A stretch of DNA of 64,000 nt, taken from assembly GCA_029557895.1 (NCBI GenBank), contig JAKQHT010000025.1, positions 124,001-188,000 of the forward strand, read 5' to 3'. The translations under genes and the position numbers were made by a program. Numbering within the stretch: position 1 is the stretch's first letter; every line of letters begins with the position of its first letter. Under the pieces are notes generated by a model, which worked only from the letters and a program-made list of their open reading frames with translations, did no database searches and was not told where the DNA came from. This document shows positions 1-8,273 of the stretch, piece after piece. Source of the stretch: Bacteroidota bacterium (GTDB lineage: Bacteria > Bacteroidota > Bacteroidia > Flavobacteriales > Flavobacteriaceae).

Positions 1-444
1 GTCAAAAGAAGGTTCACTTATCAGATAAAGACAGACCGCCTGGTGTTTATTGATGATTATGCACACCACCCGGAAGAAATCAATGCCGTCTATCAAGCGG
101 TGCGCGAGATGTATCCCGGAAAGAAGGTTCTGGCTGTTTTCCAGCCTCATTTGTTCAGCCGCACCCGCGATTTTGCCGATGATTTTGCCAAAAGCCTTTC
201 CCGGTTCGATGAGGTGATACTATTGGATATCTATCCGGCAAGGGAACTTCCTATTGAAGGGATTACCTCTGAATGGTTGCTTGGGAAAATCAGTAACCCA
301 AACAAAAAGTTGGTCCAAAAACCAGAATTGATAACCGCAATAAAACAATCGGCCGCGCCCGTAATTTTGACCATAGGCGCAGGAGATATTGGAGAAGAAG
401 TAAAACACATCAGACACGCCTTGGAAGATGAGAAAGTATTATAA
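1..444 (+). CDS. murC: UDP-N-acetylmuramate--L-alanine ligase, C-terminal part
   Basis: The open frame runs in from the left edge, so only the last 147 residues are present. MurC is the cytoplasmic ATP-dependent ligase that adds L-alanine to UDP-MurNAc in peptidoglycan synthesis. The fragment contains the Mur-ligase C-terminal signature DDYAHHPEEI (codons from about position 49), followed by the third-domain pattern VLAVFQPHLFSRT and a late ILTIGAGDI segment. It is followed by ftsQ, ftsA and ftsZ, the usual dcw order. It overlaps ftsQ by 17 bases in a different frame, which suggests coupled translation. The valine codon GTG at 43 is internal, not a start. Confidence 0.95.
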   Translation, partial: VKRRFTYQIKTDRLVFIDDYAHHPEEINAVYQAVREMYPGKKVLAVFQPHLFSRTRDFADDFAKSLSRFDEVILLDIYPARELPIEGITSEWLLGKISNPNKKLVQKPELITAIKQSAAPVILTIGAGDIGEEVKHIRHALEDEKVL

Positions 445-1147
445 GCATATCAAAATAGGGTTGTTACTGTTTCTGGTAGCCTTCCTTTTTGCATTTTCGT
501 CCTTACGAAACTCAAATCGGATTATAGGCGATCCGAACATCAGTTTTTTGGGCGAAGAAAACCTTTTTGTTTCCCACGAGGCTGTTAGTAAATTGTTAAT
601 AGTAAATCAAGGAAACATTGCGGATAAGCCTAAAGAAATTATAGATTTGAACGGTCTGGAATCCGCTCTAAATTCCAACCCCATGATCAAGGAAGCGCAA
701 GTGTACATCAGCGTTGATGGGCAATTGAATGCCGAGATCAGACAAAGAAAACCGATAGCAAGAGTAAGTACCAATGCGTCCTATTACGTCGACAGTGATG
801 GGGCTTATATGCCATTGTCAACAAATTACACGGCAAGGGTGCCACTTGTGACGGGATATGTGGAGAAAAACGACCTCCATAACATAGCGGTTGTGGCAAG
901 CAAAGTAAGAGAAGATGATTTTTTATCCAAAAACGTTGTCGGCATACACCAGAATGAAGATGGAAGTTTGGATTTTAAAATGCGGAACGAGGATTTTGTG
1001 GTACAGCTTGGCACCATTAAAAAGTTGGACAAAAAAATCAACAATCTAAAAGCCTTTTACCAAAAGGCAATTAAGGATAGCATGCTCAAAAAATACAGTG
1101 TGGTAAATTTAAGGTTTGACAAACAGGTCATTTGCACTAAAAAGTAA
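428..1147 (+). CDS. ftsQ: Cell division protein FtsQ (DivIB family)
   Basis: 239 residues. The protein has a short basic N-terminus, one hydrophobic segment at about residues 9-26 and a periplasmic remainder, the single-pass topology of FtsQ. FtsQ links early and late divisome proteins. The sequence is weakly conserved, so the call rests on topology, length and position between murC and ftsA. A POTRA-like stretch would follow the membrane segment (about 35-115). The ATG lies inside the end of murC, and ftsA begins three bases after the stop, which indicates one transcript. Confidence 0.88.
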   Translation: MRKYYKHIKIGLLLFLVAFLFAFSSLRNSNRIIGDPNISFLGEENLFVSHEAVSKLLIVNQGNIADKPKEIIDLNGLESALNSNPMIKEAQVYISVDGQLNAEIRQRKPIARVSTNASYYVDSDGAYMPLSTNYTARVPLVTGYVEKNDLHNIAVVASKVREDDFLSKNVVGIHQNEDGSLDFKMRNEDFVVQLGTIKKLDKKINNLKAFYQKAIKDSMLKKYSVVNLRFDKQVICTKK

Positions 1148-1150
1148 ACG

Positions 1151-2494
1151 ATGGAAAACAATAAGATTTCAGTTGGATTGGACATTGGGACCACCAAGAT
1201 CGTAGCCATGATCGGACGTAAGAACGAGTATGGTAAAGTCGAGATTTTGGGTCTCGGTAAAGCCAAGAGTTTGGGCGTCCACAGGGGCGTGGTCAACAAC
1301 ATTACACAGACCATTCAATCTATACAACAAGCGGTACAACAAGCCGAAGCCGAGAGCGACGAGAAGATAGTAGAAGTAACCGTTGGAATTGCCGGCCAGC
1401 ACATCAGGAGCCTTCAGCACAGTGACTATATTACAAGGCCAAACCCCGAGATGGTCATTGATGAAGATGACATAGATCGTCTGATCAATCAGGTGCACAA
1501 GCTTGTGATGCTGCCGGGCGAGGAGATCATCCACGTATTGCCACAAGAGTTCAAGGTGGACGGGCAGGGCGAAATCAAAGAACCCATCGGGATGTATGGT
1601 GGCCGATTGGAAGCCAATTTCCATGTGGTCGTCGGACAAGTATCTTCAATCAGGAATATTGGCCGATGCGTAAAAAGCTCTGGACTGGAACTCGAAAACA
1701 TTACTTTGGAACCTTTGGCATCCGCAAATGCCGTTTTGAGCCAGGAAGAAAAAGAAGCAGGGGTTGCCCTGATCGATATAGGTGGCGGCACGACCGATTT
1801 GGCCGTGTTCAAAGACGGTATCATCCGACATACCGCCGTGATTCCCTTTGGAGGCAATGTCATCACCGAAGACATCAAAGAAGGCTGTTCCATCATTGAA
1901 AAACAAGCCGAACTTTTAAAAATAAAATTTGGCTCTGCATGGCCAGGAGAAAACAAAGATAACGAAATCGTGTCCATTCCGGGATTGAGAGGACGTGAAC
2001 CCAAAGAAATTACCTTAAAAAACCTATCAAAAATTATCAATGCACGTGTTACCGAAATCATCGAGCAGGTCTATCTCGAAATCAAGAATTACGGTCACGA
2101 AGAGCAAAAGAAAAAATTGATCGCGGGCATAGTCCTTACCGGAGGAGGAGCGCAGTTGAAACACTTGAAACAGTTAGTGGAATATACTACTGGTATGGAT
2201 GCCAGATTAGGCTATCCCAATGAGCACATTGCTGGCAATAGCGACAAAGAAGTGGCAAGCCCACTGTATGCTACAGCTGTGGGATTGGTAATGGACGGCC
2301 TAAAGCGACAAGAAAGGAAACGACGAGAAAATGATGCCGAAGAGGCCAAAATCACCGCAACCGAAACTATCGAACCACAACAAACCAAAGCAGATGGGCC
2401 GATAGTAGATGTGCGTGAACCCAAAAAAGAACGCAGATCCTTTCTGGACAAGCTTACCGAGCGGGTCAAAGATTTTTTGGACAATGCAGAATAA
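1151..2494 (+). CDS. ftsA: Cell division protein FtsA
   Basis: 447 residues, actin/Hsp70-type ATPase that tethers FtsZ to the membrane. The N-terminal phosphate-1 motif (VGLDIGTTK, residues about 8-16) and the phosphate-2 motif (IDIGGGTTDLAVF, about 207-219) are present, and IVLTGGGAQL near residue 328 is the adenosine motif. The C-terminus ends in a charged, amphipathic stretch (SFLDKLTERVKDFLDN) that fits the membrane-targeting helix of the family. It sits directly between ftsQ and ftsZ. Confidence 0.97.
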   Translation: MENNKISVGLDIGTTKIVAMIGRKNEYGKVEILGLGKAKSLGVHRGVVNNITQTIQSIQQAVQQAEAESDEKIVEVTVGIAGQHIRSLQHSDYITRPNPEMVIDEDDIDRLINQVHKLVMLPGEEIIHVLPQEFKVDGQGEIKEPIGMYGGRLEANFHVVVGQVSSIRNIGRCVKSSGLELENITLEPLASANAVLSQEEKEAGVALIDIGGGTTDLAVFKDGIIRHTAVIPFGGNVITEDIKEGCSIIEKQAELLKIKFGSAWPGENKDNEIVSIPGLRGREPKEITLKNLSKIINARVTEIIEQVYLEIKNYGHEEQKKKLIAGIVLTGGGAQLKHLKQLVEYTTGMDARLGYPNEHIAGNSDKEVASPLYATAVGLVMDGLKRQERKRRENDAEEAKITATETIEPQQTKADGPIVDVREPKKERRSFLDKLTERVKDFLDNAE

Positions 2495-2551
2495 GAATTA
2501 AAATAACAGCATAAAATATTAATTGTAATCCAGTAAAAAACCCTAAATAGT

Positions 2552-4477
2552 ATGAGCAGCAAAAATGAAATCGGGAACATCCTATTTGATATGCCCAAAA
2601 ACCAATCCAACGTCATCAAAGTCATTGGCGTAGGTGGTGGAGGTAGCAATGCTATCAATTACATGTTTCAGCAAGGAATCAAAGGTGTAGATTTTGTGAT
2701 CTGCAACACCGATGCACAGGCGCTCCAAAACAGCGGTGTGCCAAACAAGATACAGCTCGGCGTGAACTTAACCGAAGGACTTGGGGCAGGTGCCAACCCC
2801 GATGTTGGCCAACAGGCAGCCATAGAAAGCCTTGAAGAAATCCGACGGATGCTTGATACAAATACAAAAATGGTGTTCATCACGGCAGGTATGGGCGGGG
2901 GTACCGGAACAGGAGCTGCGCCCATCATCGCCAAAATGGCAAAGGAACTAGATATCCTTACCGTAGGAATCGTAACCATGCCATTTCAATTTGAAGGAAA
3001 ATTGCGTAACGAACAGGCACAAAAAGGAATCGAAACTTTGCGCGCCCATGTAGATTCGTTGGTCGTCATCAACAACAACAAGCTCCGTGAAGTATATGGC
3101 AACCTTGGCTTCAAGGCAGGTTTTTCCAAAGCCGATGAAGTCCTATCTACGGCCTCAAGAGGTATTGCAGAGGTCATCACGCACCACTATACACAAAACA
3201 TCGACTTGCGCGACGCCAAGACCGTTTTGAGCAACAGTGGTACCGCTATTATGGGATCGGCTACAGCTTCAGGAAAGACCAGAGCTCAAGAAGCTATCAT
3301 GAAAGCCCTCGATTCGCCTTTGCTGAACGATAACAAGATTACCGGTGCCAAAAACGTATTGCTGCTTATCGTTTCTGGCTCTCAAGAAATCACGATTGAC
3401 GAAATAGGTGAAATCAATGACCACATCCAAAACGAAGCAGGCCATGGCGCAAACATCATAATGGGTGTGGGTGAAGACGAATCGCTCCAAGAATCCATTT
3501 CAGTGACCATCATCGCTACCGGGTTTGATATCGACCAACAGGACGAAATATCCAATACCGAAACCAAGAAAGTAATCCATGCACTTGAAGACGACCAAAA
3601 TAACGACGTGAAAGTCAAGGAGCGTGAACCCGCCATCATCACGCCGGACATTGTTTTGGAAAAAGTGGAAGAAAAAGAAATCGTGGTGAAACACACCCTT
3701 TTTGAAGATGATTTGCCGGAAGAAATACAAGACAGCACAGTACAATCAGATCTGATCCCAACTTCGGAGTTCATCAGAAACTTGAGCGTTATTTATGAAG
3801 AAGTATTGGATACGGTCGATGAAGACGATTTTATCATCACGCCAGTACAAACCATTCAAGAAAAGGCGCCTGTCATTTTTGAAGAAGAAGAACAGATTAC
3901 ATTGACTTTTGATTTGCCATTGTCCGAAAACCAAAAAGACATCAAAGCAGAAGATGAGACCCATATACTTTTTTCATTGGATGACGATGTAAAAGATTTG
4001 AACGTCAAAGATCATATAGAAATCATTCCTGTTACCGAAGCAGGAGAATCGGGAGAAATCCGTTATGCACTTGACGATTGTGTCGCTTTTGAATCTTCAA
4101 TGAACAACAGCACCAAGACCAAGACCATAGAGATTGAAGATCAAGAAGTTGTCTTTGAAAAAAAGGTTTTAGAACCCAAGCACACACATGTCGCTGATAC
4201 AGAAGAACAAGACCCTTTGAACAGTCCGATTTCTGAATTTATCAAAGAACGCGCCGACGAACGCCGACGCAAGCTCAAGGAATTTAACCATAAGTTCAGC
4301 AATGCCAAAGTAGATGAGTTTGAGCGTATACCGGCCTATAAAAGGCAAGGAGTCAATCTCGATGACACCCAACACTCAACCGAGACCAAGGCTTCGAGAA
4401 TGTCCATTGGCACTGACGATAACGATGAAGTCCAATTGAGGAGCAACAATTCGTTTTTGCACGACAATGTAGATTAA
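2552..4477 (+). CDS. ftsZ: Cell division protein FtsZ with long C-terminal extension
   Basis: 641 residues; tubulin-like GTPase that forms the division ring. The GTP-binding tubulin signature GGGTGTGAAP is at about residues 112-121, and the catalytic domain ends near residue 322. About 320 further residues follow, rich in Glu, Asp and Lys and low in complexity, and a short conserved-looking tail ends in LHDNVD. E. coli FtsZ is 383 residues, so the linker is unusually long; extended linkers are common in Flavobacteriia. A rho-independent terminator follows at 4519, so the division operon probably ends here. Confidence 0.97.
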   Translation: MSSKNEIGNILFDMPKNQSNVIKVIGVGGGGSNAINYMFQQGIKGVDFVICNTDAQALQNSGVPNKIQLGVNLTEGLGAGANPDVGQQAAIESLEEIRRMLDTNTKMVFITAGMGGGTGTGAAPIIAKMAKELDILTVGIVTMPFQFEGKLRNEQAQKGIETLRAHVDSLVVINNNKLREVYGNLGFKAGFSKADEVLSTASRGIAEVITHHYTQNIDLRDAKTVLSNSGTAIMGSATASGKTRAQEAIMKALDSPLLNDNKITGAKNVLLLIVSGSQEITIDEIGEINDHIQNEAGHGANIIMGVGEDESLQESISVTIIATGFDIDQQDEISNTETKKVIHALEDDQNNDVKVKEREPAIITPDIVLEKVEEKEIVVKHTLFEDDLPEEIQDSTVQSDLIPTSEFIRNLSVIYEEVLDTVDEDDFIITPVQTIQEKAPVIFEEEEQITLTFDLPLSENQKDIKAEDETHILFSLDDDVKDLNVKDHIEIIPVTEAGESGEIRYALDDCVAFESSMNNSTKTKTIEIEDQEVVFEKKVLEPKHTHVADTEEQDPLNSPISEFIKERADERRRKLKEFNHKFSNAKVDEFERIPAYKRQGVNLDDTQHSTETKASRMSIGTDDNDEVQLRSNNSFLHDNVD

Positions 4478-4518
4478 AATAGGGATATAAATCTTTGTGC
4501 AAAATAGTTCTGTACGAG

Positions 4519-4555
4519 ACCCGAAGAGCGACAATGCTTTTCGGGTTTTTTTTTT
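4519..4555 (+). terminator. Rho-independent terminator after ftsZ
   Basis: An 11-bp stem (4519-4529 with 4536-4546, one G-T wobble) and a 6-base loop are followed by a run of ten T residues. It closes the murC-ftsQ-ftsA-ftsZ transcript. Confidence 0.85.
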
Positions 4556-4608
4556 GTCGAATGTCAAAGTTGATGCGTATAACATTTTATACTTCTCAAA
4601 TTTTACCT

Positions 4609-4616
4609 TAATTTTG
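4609..4616 (+). promoter_or_regulatory. -7 element upstream of the YqeY-like gene
   Basis: TAATTTTG fits the Bacteroidota -7 consensus TAnnTTTG and lies 25 bases before the start codon, just after the ftsZ terminator. No clear TTTG -33 box is seen at the usual spacing, so this rests on one element and on position. Confidence 0.35.
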
Positions 4617-4641
4617 CATTTCATTTATTTGAAAAGAGAAC

Positions 4642-5091
4642 ATGAGTTTGCAAGAAAAGATCATGGCGGCCATGAAAGATGCCATGAAAGAAAAAAACCA
4701 AGAGGCTTTGGCTGCATTGCGTGCGGTAAAGTCCGAAATTTTGTTGGCGCAAACAGAAACCGGATCCAAAGAAAGTTTGACACAAGAACAGGAAATCAAG
4801 ATTCTTTCCAAATTGGTCAAGCAACGCAAGGACAGTGCCGCCATTTTTTCGGAACAGAACCGACAAGATTTGGCCGGTCCTGAACTTGTGCAAGCAGAAA
4901 TCATCAGCCAGTTTTTGCCCGCCCAATTGAGCGAGGCCGAAATTGAAAAAGTAGTGTCCGAAACCATTGCAAAGGTAGGCGCTCAAGGTATGAAAGACAT
5001 GGGCAAGGTTATGGGCATTGTCAACCAGCAATTGGCAGGTCAGGCCGATGGCAAGACCATTTCGACGATAGTAAAAGCCAAATTGGCTTAA
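4642..5091 (+). CDS. GatB/YqeY domain-containing protein
   Basis: 149 residues, the normal length for the stand-alone YqeY family, which resembles the tRNA-binding tail domain of GatB (Asp/Glu-tRNA amidotransferase). The sequence shows the family pattern: an N-terminal helix with MKDAMKEKN, then LRAVKSEI, a basic KQRKDS segment, and FLPAQLSEAEIE in the middle. The physiological role of stand-alone YqeY is not established; tRNA binding is inferred from fold. It is preceded by a terminator and a -7 element and followed by tRNA-Arg, so it is probably a single-gene unit. Confidence 0.9.
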   Translation: MSLQEKIMAAMKDAMKEKNQEALAALRAVKSEILLAQTETGSKESLTQEQEIKILSKLVKQRKDSAAIFSEQNRQDLAGPELVQAEIISQFLPAQLSEAEIEKVVSETIAKVGAQGMKDMGKVMGIVNQQLAGQADGKTISTIVKAKLA

Positions 5092-5123
5092 AAATAGAAA
5101 TTCCTGTGCATACAGGGTTTTTT

Positions 5124-5197
5124 GGCCACGTAGCTCAGCTGAATAGAGCACTGGATTTCGGCTCCAGCGGTCGGGGGTTTGAATCCCTCCGTGGTCA
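5124..5197 (+). tRNA. tRNA-Arg (anticodon UCG)
   Basis: The cloverleaf can be folded by eye. The acceptor stem is 5124-5130 with 5190-5196 (one G-T pair). The anticodon stem is CTGGA/TCCAG around a seven-base loop TTTCGGC, giving anticodon TCG, which reads CGA. The T stem is 5173-5177 with 5185-5189 around TTTGAAT, and the variable loop has five bases. The discriminator base is A at 5197. No CCA is encoded (next bases CGA), so the end must be added by CCA transferase. An intrinsic terminator follows at 5218. Confidence 0.95.
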
Positions 5198-5217
5198 CGA
5201 ATAAATGGTTTGATAAG

Positions 5218-5249
5218 AAAAAACGCCAAGCTTGCTTGAGCGTTTTTTT
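5218..5249. terminator. Intrinsic terminator after tRNA-Arg
   Basis: Hairpin with arms AACGC/GCGTT and CAAGC/GCTTG around a TT loop with one bulged A, preceded by an A run and followed by seven T. It can act in both directions, but the plus-strand tRNA is the evident client. Confidence 0.8.
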
Positions 5250-5328
5250 GTTCAAACCATTTTCAAAGCGGAACGCTTTGGGAAATCCAATCCCGAGGTT
5301 CTGCCAAGCTTGCTTGAGCGTTTTTTTG
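5225..5328 (+). repeat. Direct repeat of a terminator arm (26 bp, two copies)
   Basis: Bases 5225-5250 and 5303-5328 are identical over 26 bases and include the CAAGC-TT-GCTTG core and the T run. The second copy lacks the A-rich left arm of the first hairpin, so only the short inner stem can form. Between them is a further small inverted repeat (CAAAGCG/CGCTTTG, about 5264-5280). This looks like a local duplication of the tRNA terminator. Confidence 0.7.
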
Positions 5329-5462
5329 CTTGCATGTTTCTGATCGAAGTCTTAACGGTTTTAAAATTAAGGCTCTATGTTGGATTTCCAATTTCTTTTG
5401 TATCTTTAGTTTTCCAATAGTCCATTTTCCCTCAAGAGTTTAATGCCAAAATCCATAAATCG

Positions 5463-6317
5463 ATGATAGCGATTGCAATTTTTAAAGCTGGTGAGCTTGA
5501 GGGAGCCAACCTTATCATTTGGGCTTTTGTGGCGATACTTTTTTGTGTGATCGTATATTATGCCGTAAGGATGGTGGAAATGGGATACATTTTGCGCCAC
5601 AAACGGCCATTTTATGTGTATAATCCTTTCTTTTTGACAAAATTGAGTGATTCGCAAAGACAAATATTGAAAAAGCGGTTTGTTTTTTATAGGAAATTAT
5701 CGGACAAGCACAAGGCCTATTTTGAAGATCGGGTAAACTCTTTTATCAAGGACAAAGACTTTATAGGTCGTGGAGGTCTTGAGATTACGGAAGAAATGAA
5801 GATTATGGTAGCAGCCACAGCGGTTATGCTCACTTTTGGGTTCAGGGATTTTTATATAGGTTTGATACAAAAGATTTTTCTTTATCCTGAAGCATTTTTC
5901 TCGAAAACCAATGAACACTATCACAAGGGCGAGTTCAACCCCAAGTTACAGGCCATGGTTTTGTCGTGGAAAGATTTTATGGAAGGATTTGAAGACAATT
6001 CCGATGGCGTCAATCTCGGAATCCATGAGTTTGCCCATGCCATTCATCTCAATAGCATTAAAGAAAGAGATGTGAGCTCTACCATTTTTTCAGATTCGGT
6101 TAAAGAGTTGACCGACTTGTTGGCGCATGAAGAAAGTTTGAGAAAATCTCTTATCGATTCCGAGTATTTTAGGAATTACGCTTATACCAATCAGTATGAA
6201 TTTGTAGCGGTCATTATCGAGACGTTCATTGAAACGCCAAAAGAATTCAAAGCACGGTTTCCCATAATTTATGACAAAACCAAGCAGATGCTCAACTTTA
6301 ATTTTGCGGGATATTAA
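5463..6317 (+). CDS. MtfA-like zinc metallopeptidase (M90 family)
   Basis: 284 residues. A hydrophobic segment at about residues 16-35 would anchor the N-terminus in the membrane. The zinc-binding motif HEFAH is at residues 188-192, and YEFVAVIIETF (245-255) carries the downstream acidic residues where M90/MtfA proteins place their third ligand. E. coli MtfA is a soluble peptidase linked to control of glucose uptake through Mlc; the membrane anchor here differs, so the same role should not be assumed. It stands alone, with no terminator visible behind it. Confidence 0.85.
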   Translation: MIAIAIFKAGELEGANLIIWAFVAILFCVIVYYAVRMVEMGYILRHKRPFYVYNPFFLTKLSDSQRQILKKRFVFYRKLSDKHKAYFEDRVNSFIKDKDFIGRGGLEITEEMKIMVAATAVMLTFGFRDFYIGLIQKIFLYPEAFFSKTNEHYHKGEFNPKLQAMVLSWKDFMEGFEDNSDGVNLGIHEFAHAIHLNSIKERDVSSTIFSDSVKELTDLLAHEESLRKSLIDSEYFRNYAYTNQYEFVAVIIETFIETPKEFKARFPIIYDKTKQMLNFNFAGY

Positions 6318-6463
6318 TTGTGGCAATGAAACAGGCAGATAATGAAATAAAGTGTATGGGCGGTTCGTGTTCAGTACTATCAGCCTTGGAATTCGGAATT
6401 TTGGATTTTGTTCCAATACTGTTTTTAGAGGGGTTTCACTTCAATGTGATTTCATAGGACTTT

Positions 6464-6485
6464 CATAGAGTATCCATAGAGTATC
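6464..6485 (+). repeat. Tandem 11-bp repeat in an intergenic stretch
   Basis: CATAGAGTATC occurs twice in direct contact (6464-6474 and 6475-6485) in the 277-base space between the metallopeptidase and the dehydratase. The rest of that space is AT-rich, and I see no convincing promoter pair or coding sequence in it. Confidence 0.5.
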
Positions 6486-6594
6486 TATAAAGGAGTTGTG
6501 GATTTAAGATTAACGATAAATGATATATTTACGGTTTATTATTTACGATATATGGGTTTAGAGTTGGGAGTTTGTACCACTTAAACCTTAAACA

Positions 6595-7545
6595 ATGACT
6601 TCTATGGACAGAGACCTTTTACTTAAAGCCCATTCTCGGATTGCACCGTTTGTACATCGGACCCCCGTTATAGCATCGAGGGCTGTCAATGCACTTTGTG
6701 ACGCAGAAATTGTATTCAAATGTGAGAATTTCCAGAAAATGGGCGCTTTTAAAATGCGAGGCGCTACCAATGCCATCATGCAGTTAAGTGACCGCCCGAA
6801 AAACAATGGTGTTGTGACACATTCATCGGGCAATTTTGCGCAGGCGCTTGCTTTGGCTGCCAGAAACCTTGGTGTCATTGCCCACATAGTGATGCCCCAT
6901 AATGCTCCAAAGGTTAAGGTTGAAGCGGTAAAAGGTTATGGTGGACGGGTAGTTTTTTGCGGGTCGGCAATTGAGGATAGAGAAACCACTACCCAGCAGG
7001 TCATTGACAAAACAGGGGCAACATTCATACATCCATCAGACGATATTGACGTTATACTGGGCAATGCCACGGCAGCTATGGAGCTTTTGGAAGATTTTCC
7101 GGATCTTCAATATATCGTTGCTCCTGTAGGCGGTGGTGGGCTTTTGGCGGGTACGGCCTTGGCAACACATTTTTTTGGGAACAATTGTAAGGTCTTGGGC
7201 GCCGAACCCAAAAATGTGGATGACGCCTATCGTTCCCTGATAAGTGGAAAAATTGAAATCAATGAAAATACCGACACAATCGCCGATGGGCTTCGCACAC
7301 ATTTGGGCAATGTCAATTTTCCGATCATTCAGCAATTTGTAGATAGCATTATCACTGTTGAAGAACCGGAAATCAAGGATGCCATGCGATTCATATACGA
7401 ACGGATGAAAATAGTGGTGGAACCATCCAGTGCTGTAGCATTGGCCGCAGTCATTAAGTCAAAGGCAAGGCTCAAAGATAAAAAAGTGGGCATTATCCTG
7501 TCTGGAGGCAATGTCGATCTTTCGGGCTTCGCATTGTATTTTTAA
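6595..7545 (+). CDS. PLP-dependent threonine/serine dehydratase or serine racemase
   Basis: 316 residues, fold-type II PLP enzyme of the threonine dehydratase/serine racemase group. The Schiff-base lysine is Lys53 in GAFKMRG, the SSGNFAQA motif binds substrate carboxylate, and GGGGLLAG near residue 178 binds the PLP phosphate. There is no C-terminal ACT regulatory domain, which points to a catabolic dehydratase, a serine racemase or a hydroxyaspartate ammonia-lyase rather than the biosynthetic IlvA. The sequence alone does not settle which. It is transcribed alone and ends at a shared terminator with the convergent outer membrane protein gene. Confidence 0.88.
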   Translation: MTSMDRDLLLKAHSRIAPFVHRTPVIASRAVNALCDAEIVFKCENFQKMGAFKMRGATNAIMQLSDRPKNNGVVTHSSGNFAQALALAARNLGVIAHIVMPHNAPKVKVEAVKGYGGRVVFCGSAIEDRETTTQQVIDKTGATFIHPSDDIDVILGNATAAMELLEDFPDLQYIVAPVGGGGLLAGTALATHFFGNNCKVLGAEPKNVDDAYRSLISGKIEINENTDTIADGLRTHLGNVNFPIIQQFVDSIITVEEPEIKDAMRFIYERMKIVVEPSSAVALAAVIKSKARLKDKKVGIILSGGNVDLSGFALYF

Positions 7546-7568
7546 GAACGGTCCTTTGTTTGGCCAAT

Positions 7569-7608
7569 AAAAAAACCGCATTCCAGAAATCCGAAATGCG
7601 GTTTTTTT
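7569..7608. terminator. Bidirectional intrinsic terminator
   Basis: Seven A, then CCGCATT pairing with AATGCGG, then seven T. It lies between convergent genes (dehydratase on plus, outer membrane protein on minus) and has the A and T tracts needed to serve both. Confidence 0.85.
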
Positions 7609-7624
7609 ATGGTTTGCCAACAGT

Positions 7625-8197
7625 TTAGAGCTTAAATACGCCTTGTAAAATAAACTGGTAGTGGTTGTTGTCATATTTTCTTTCGCCGTGGTTAAGGGCA
7701 AATTTCCCCATCGTGCCAAGACGGATACCTACGGTATCGCTAACCCAAACAATGGTTCCAAGAACGATATTGATGGAGGTGTTGAGTTCGTGGATATTGA
7801 AAATCCCCACACCGGCACCGGCATATAGGTTTAGCCAATCTGTATTCCTAAATAGATGGTCGTCAAAATAATACTTCAAGGTTGTATTAGTAGAAAAATA
7901 AGTGAGATCTCTACTCGGAATACCATTGTCAATGAATTTGTTTTCTTTGAACCCGTTCAATGTGAAATCCTGTTCAATGTATAAATGTTCTGTCCAACGT
8001 CTTTCAATGCCAACCGCAAGGGGGTGCCTAAAGGCAAACCGATCCAGATTGTCGCTCAGGTCTTCAAACGGATTACGAGTTCCGAAAGTCACTGTTGTAT
8101 TAACACCAACACTCAAAAGCCAATCATTTCCAGGGTTTTGGGCATTTACCAAGAAACCCATCATTGACATAAACAGCAATACTATTACCTTCTTCAT
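7625..8197 (-). CDS. Outer membrane beta-barrel protein, small
   Basis: 190 residues. A Sec signal peptide (MKKVIVLLFMSMMGFLVNAQ) is followed by alternating hydrophobic/polar strands, many glycine and aromatic turns, and a C-terminal strand ending in a hydrophobic pattern (YQFILQGVFKL), typical of small outer membrane barrels of the OmpX/PorT-like kind. The substrate or partner is unknown. A good promoter (8214-8244) lies directly upstream, so it is probably transcribed separately from the peptide-kinase cassette that ends 77 bases before it. Confidence 0.75.
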   Translation of the reverse strand: MKKVIVLLFMSMMGFLVNAQNPGNDWLLSVGVNTTVTFGTRNPFEDLSDNLDRFAFRHPLAVGIERRWTEHLYIEQDFTLNGFKENKFIDNGIPSRDLTYFSTNTTLKYYFDDHLFRNTDWLNLYAGAGVGIFNIHELNTSINIVLGTIVWVSDTVGIRLGTMGKFALNHGERKYDNNHYQFILQGVFKL

Positions 8198-8213
8198 ATT
8201 TATAAACTTTAAC

Positions 8214-8244
8214 CAAAAATAGACTATTACAGTTACTTTACAAA
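8214..8244 (-). promoter_or_regulatory. Promoter of the small outer membrane protein gene
   Basis: Reading the minus strand, TTTG (8241-8244) is followed by exactly 19 bases and then TATTTTTG (8214-8221), a full match to the Bacteroidota -33/-7 pair, 17 bases before the ATG. Confidence 0.55.
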
Positions 8245-8273
8245 AATAGAGCGGTTTTTTTTTTGAGACTGAC

